Of a stretch of DNA of 6,643 nucleotides, positions 4,262 to 6,643 are shown piece by piece. Made by a program: the position numbers and the translations under genes. The notes beneath the pieces are model-generated. The model was not told the DNA's origin. It was given only the letters and a program-made list of their open reading frames with translations, and did no database searches. The DNA comes from Myxococcales bacterium. Lineage in GTDB: Bacteria; Myxococcota_A; Polyangia; Polyangiales; Polyangiaceae. The number at the start of each line of letters is the position of its first letter. Within the stretch, counting starts at the first letter, position 1. The stretch spans positions 1-6,643 of the forward strand of contig JAAFHJ010000281.1 in the NCBI GenBank assembly GCA_013298325.1. Reading direction: 5' to 3'.

Positions 4262-6538
4262 ATGCGCGCGATCCTTCGGCGCCGCAACGGGGGGCGGCCG
4301 CGCTGGGCGATCGCCTTGGCGTTTGTTGCGTCGTGGGTCTTCGCGTGCCGGGAGGCGCCGACGGTGCCCGACGCCGCGCCGATCGATCCGGCCGCCGTCG
4401 TCGTCGTGCATGCCGCCCCGAGCAGCGATGCCGCCACCGCCGAACTCCCGAAAGTTGCCTACGCGGAGCTCGTGCGTCGCGGTCAGTGGGGGGCGGCGAA
4501 GGCGGCGCTCGACGCGCTTGCTGCCCCCGAGCGGGACGCCGCCGAGCTCCGCTACCTACGAAGCCGCATCGCCGCGAAGCTCGGGCAGCCGGCCGATGCG
4601 GTGAAGCTGCTGGAGGGGCTCGAGAGCAAACTCCCCCTCCTTGCGGCGAACATCCGCGCGGCGCGGGCGGAGGCCGAACTTGCCGTCGGCCCCTACCTGG
4701 ATGCGGGATTGTATTATGCGTCGCTCGATCAGTCGGCCGCCCTCGTAAAGGCAGCGCGCGCCTTCGAGCTCGGTGGCGATCCCGAGCGGGCTCGAAGGGC
4801 CGCCGATCGCGTCGTTGCCCTGGCAAAACACGCGCGTACCGAAGAGGCAACGGCCCGTGCGATTCGCCTCCATTTGGTCGCTGGGGCGGCGACCGCAAAC
4901 GACAAACTCGACGCCAAATGGATCGCGCTCAATGCTCCTGATTTGCCGGAAGCAAAAGAAGCAGAAGAGTTTCTCAATGCCCATGGTGGCCTCATTCTCA
5001 CCCAGCAAGAATGGCTCATTCGTGCCCGCGCCCTCGCCTCGGCGCGCATGAGTGACGAAGCGCTCCGCTCGATTGAGCGGGCGGTCTCCGGTGGTGGACG
5101 GCCGGTCGCCCCGGTCGACTTTTGCCACGCGCGCGCCGAGGCCTATTTCAAAGCGAAGACGCGCTACGCGGAGGCGGCGGTGACCTACGCGCGCTGCGCC
5201 CAGCAGGCGGCCGGCGACGACGCCCTCGAAGACCGTTTCCTAGAAGGGCGTTCGCTCGCCCGCGCCGACCGCGACGACGAGGCGATCGTCGTCTTCCAGC
5301 GCCTCTTCGACCAGCACCGCACGAGCCGCTGGGCCCAAGAAGGGCTCTTCCACGCCGGGCGCCTCCACTTTCTTCATGGGCGCCCCGCGAAGGCGGCCGA
5401 GCTCCTCGACCGCTACATGGATGCTTTCCCGAAGGGGAAAGAGAACCGCGAAGCACAGCGTTATCGAGCACTTGCCCACTACTGGAACAAGAACCTCCGC
5501 AAGGCACGCCAAGCCTTCGAGCAGCTCGCCTCCGACCCGGACACCGACACCGCCCTCCGCGCGACGAACCTCGCCGCCCTCGCCGCCTTCGACGACGGCG
5601 ACGTCCTGTTCGCCAAGGCCCGCTGGAAGACGGTCCTCCGGACGCGCCCCCTCTCCTACGCGGCGGTCGTCGCCCGCGCCCGCCTCCACGCCGCCGGGGA
5701 AGATGTACCCTACATCGACCTCCCGCCGACCGACGACATCGCGCCGCTCGTGGTCGCGCTCCCCGACGCGGTCGCCCTCCTCCATCGCCTCGGCCTCGAC
5801 GGCGAAGCGGAGCGGGCGCTGATCGATCGCGAGGGGATCGTCACCCAACAGGCGCGCGGCCGAGAAACGGAAGCTTTGTGCGAGGCCTACGGGATGCTCG
5901 GCCGCGGCGAACGGCGCTTTCAGCTCTCCGCGTCGATCCCCGGAACCGCCTTTGAACGGGCCCCCGGCGCGAAAAACGCCTGGGCCTGGCGCTGCGCCTA
6001 CCCGACGCCATTTCTGGAAATTGCCGAGGCTTCCCTCGCGAAAGAAGCGGACGGAAAAGCGAAGAAAGAGGCCATTGATCTCTTCACCGTCTACGGCGTG
6101 ATGCGGACGGAAAGTGCCTTTCAAGAACCGGTCGTGTCGCCGGCACGAGCCGTCGGCCTTATGCAGCTACTTCCGGAGACGGCCCAGGCGGTCGCAAAGG
6201 GGAAGACAGAAGCAAAATCGGCCACTCCCAAGGAGATCGACCTCACCGACGGCGCGACGAACGTCCCCCTCGGCGTCGCCTACTTGAACGAACTCGACGC
6301 TGCGACCAAACACACTTTGCCGCTCACGGTCGCCGCCTACAATGCGGGACCGGAAGCGGTTCTCTCCTGGGGGAAGCGCCTCGACAAACTGCCGATGGAC
6401 GCCTGGGTCGAGGCGATCCCCTACGTGGAGACGCGGAACTATGTGAGCCGCGTCGTCGGCGCGCGGGCGAAATACGCCTACCTGCGCGGCGGGGCAGAGG
6501 CGCTCGGCGCGTTCCCCCTGGACGTTCCGAAGCTGTAG
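4262..6538 (+). CDS. Slt70-like lytic transglycosylase, TPR-rich, putative lipoprotein
   Basis: The product has 758 residues. An Arg-rich start (RRR, 6-8) and hydrophobic segment WAIALAFVASWVFAC form a signal peptide in which Cys29 is a possible lipidation site (VFAC, an imperfect lipobox). Residues about 65-540 are an Ala-rich helical solenoid with TPR-like pairs such as the stretches at 300-345 and 365-420. Residues about 600-745 are the GH23/SLT domain: VMRTESAF with catalytic Glu617, VGLMQLLPETA (631-641), NVPLGVAYL (667-675), AAYNAGP (691-697), then PYVETRNYV (720-728). Such enzymes cleave the MurNAc-GlcNAc bond of peptidoglycan in the periplasm, leaving 1,6-anhydro ends. E. coli Slt70 has a similar solenoid-plus-SLT layout but is soluble and shorter. 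The usual AGA before GLMQ reads ARAV here. The ATG at 4262 begins the signal peptide; a GTG at 4256 overlapping the kinase stop (GTGA) is an in-frame alternative adding two residues. Confidence 0.92.
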   Translation: MRAILRRRNGGRPRWAIALAFVASWVFACREAPTVPDAAPIDPAAVVVVHAAPSSDAATAELPKVAYAELVRRGQWGAAKAALDALAAPERDAAELRYLRSRIAAKLGQPADAVKLLEGLESKLPLLAANIRAARAEAELAVGPYLDAGLYYASLDQSAALVKAARAFELGGDPERARRAADRVVALAKHARTEEATARAIRLHLVAGAATANDKLDAKWIALNAPDLPEAKEAEEFLNAHGGLILTQQEWLIRARALASARMSDEALRSIERAVSGGGRPVAPVDFCHARAEAYFKAKTRYAEAAVTYARCAQQAAGDDALEDRFLEGRSLARADRDDEAIVVFQRLFDQHRTSRWAQEGLFHAGRLHFLHGRPAKAAELLDRYMDAFPKGKENREAQRYRALAHYWNKNLRKARQAFEQLASDPDTDTALRATNLAALAAFDDGDVLFAKARWKTVLRTRPLSYAAVVARARLHAAGEDVPYIDLPPTDDIAPLVVALPDAVALLHRLGLDGEAERALIDREGIVTQQARGRETEALCEAYGMLGRGERRFQLSASIPGTAFERAPGAKNAWAWRCAYPTPFLEIAEASLAKEADGKAKKEAIDLFTVYGVMRTESAFQEPVVSPARAVGLMQLLPETAQAVAKGKTEAKSATPKEIDLTDGATNVPLGVAYLNELDAATKHTLPLTVAAYNAGPEAVLSWGKRLDKLPMDAWVEAIPYVETRNYVSRVVGARAKYAYLRGGAEALGAFPLDVPKL

Positions 6539-6581
6539 CGCGAAGCCTTCGGTTTTCGCCGGGTGTGCTAGCGAGGTCGCC

Positions 6582-6643
6582 GTGGTTGTCGGCCTTGTCC
6601 TCGCACTGGTGTTTATCGCGCTAAACGGCTTCTTCGTCGGCGC
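6582..6643 (+). CDS. N-terminus of a membrane protein resembling CNNM/CorC (DUF21) family (partial)
   Basis: A GTG at 6582 opens a frame that runs off the window end and reads VVVGLVLALVFIALNGFFVG. It is one hydrophobic helix followed by LNGFFVG, which closely resembles the first transmembrane segment of CNNM/CorC (HlyC/CorC) proteins, commonly of the form LNGFFVxAEFA. Those proteins have a DUF21 membrane domain followed by CBS domains and are linked to magnesium or other cation transport. GCGAGG (6571-6576) lies 5 bases upstream as a plausible ribosome binding site and supports the GTG start. The gene begins 43 bases after the transglycosylase stop on the same strand, so it may share the transcript. 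Only 20 complete codons are visible, so the family call is tentative. Confidence 0.6.
   Translation, partial: MVVGLVLALVFIALNGFFVG

Noticed and set aside
5240..6124. A 294-codon minus-strand open frame inside the lytic transglycosylase gene.
   Set aside because: It lies opposite the TPR and SLT coding sequence, and its translation is Gly/Arg/Glu-rich without a domain. It is a codon-bias shadow.
6541..6551. CGAAG-c-CTTCG followed by GTTTT after the transglycosylase stop, as a terminator.
   Set aside because: With a workable 3-base loop the stem shrinks to 4 bp, the T-run is four bases, and the next gene starts about 30 bases later on the same strand.

Overview
The window is high-GC bacterial DNA with densely packed genes, several lipoprotein-type signal peptides and a secreted protein built from CNDG-type cysteine-rich modules. 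That combination is typical of myxobacteria (Myxococcota, perhaps the Polyangiales/Sorangiineae side). The taxon is inferred from protein style, not from a marker gene. I see no RNA gene, insertion sequence, CRISPR array or attachment site.

Layout: (i) 1-64, the last 20 codons of an unidentified plus-strand gene. (ii) 86-868, minus strand, a probable lipoprotein with a bacterial SH3 domain followed by a cysteine-containing double-psi beta-barrel (expansin/RlpA-like) domain. (iii) 869-1142, a divergent intergenic region with a perfect 7-bp inverted repeat and one weak promoter candidate. (iv) 1143-2723, a 526-residue probable lipoprotein. It has five tandem eight-cysteine modules and then four cysteine-bounded repeats in near-perfect register, which look like a small hemopexin-like beta-propeller. 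(v) 2724-2858, a short gap. (vi) 2859-4259, an ABC1/AarF/COQ8-family atypical kinase. (vii) 4262-6538, a TPR-rich Slt70-like lytic transglycosylase with a putative lipidation site, 2 bases after the kinase stop. (viii) 6582-6643, the start of a membrane protein resembling CNNM/CorC (DUF21) proteins.

The last three genes are co-directional, with gaps of 2 and 43 bases, and probably form one transcription unit. The SH3/barrel lipoprotein and the lytic transglycosylase both point to the cell wall: one looks like a binding or remodelling protein, the other cleaves glycan strands. They are on opposite strands about 3.4 kb apart, so a working link is conjecture. The most unusual item is the two-part cysteine-rich lipoprotein, especially its C-terminal four-fold repeat. 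No complete novel multi-gene system is evident.
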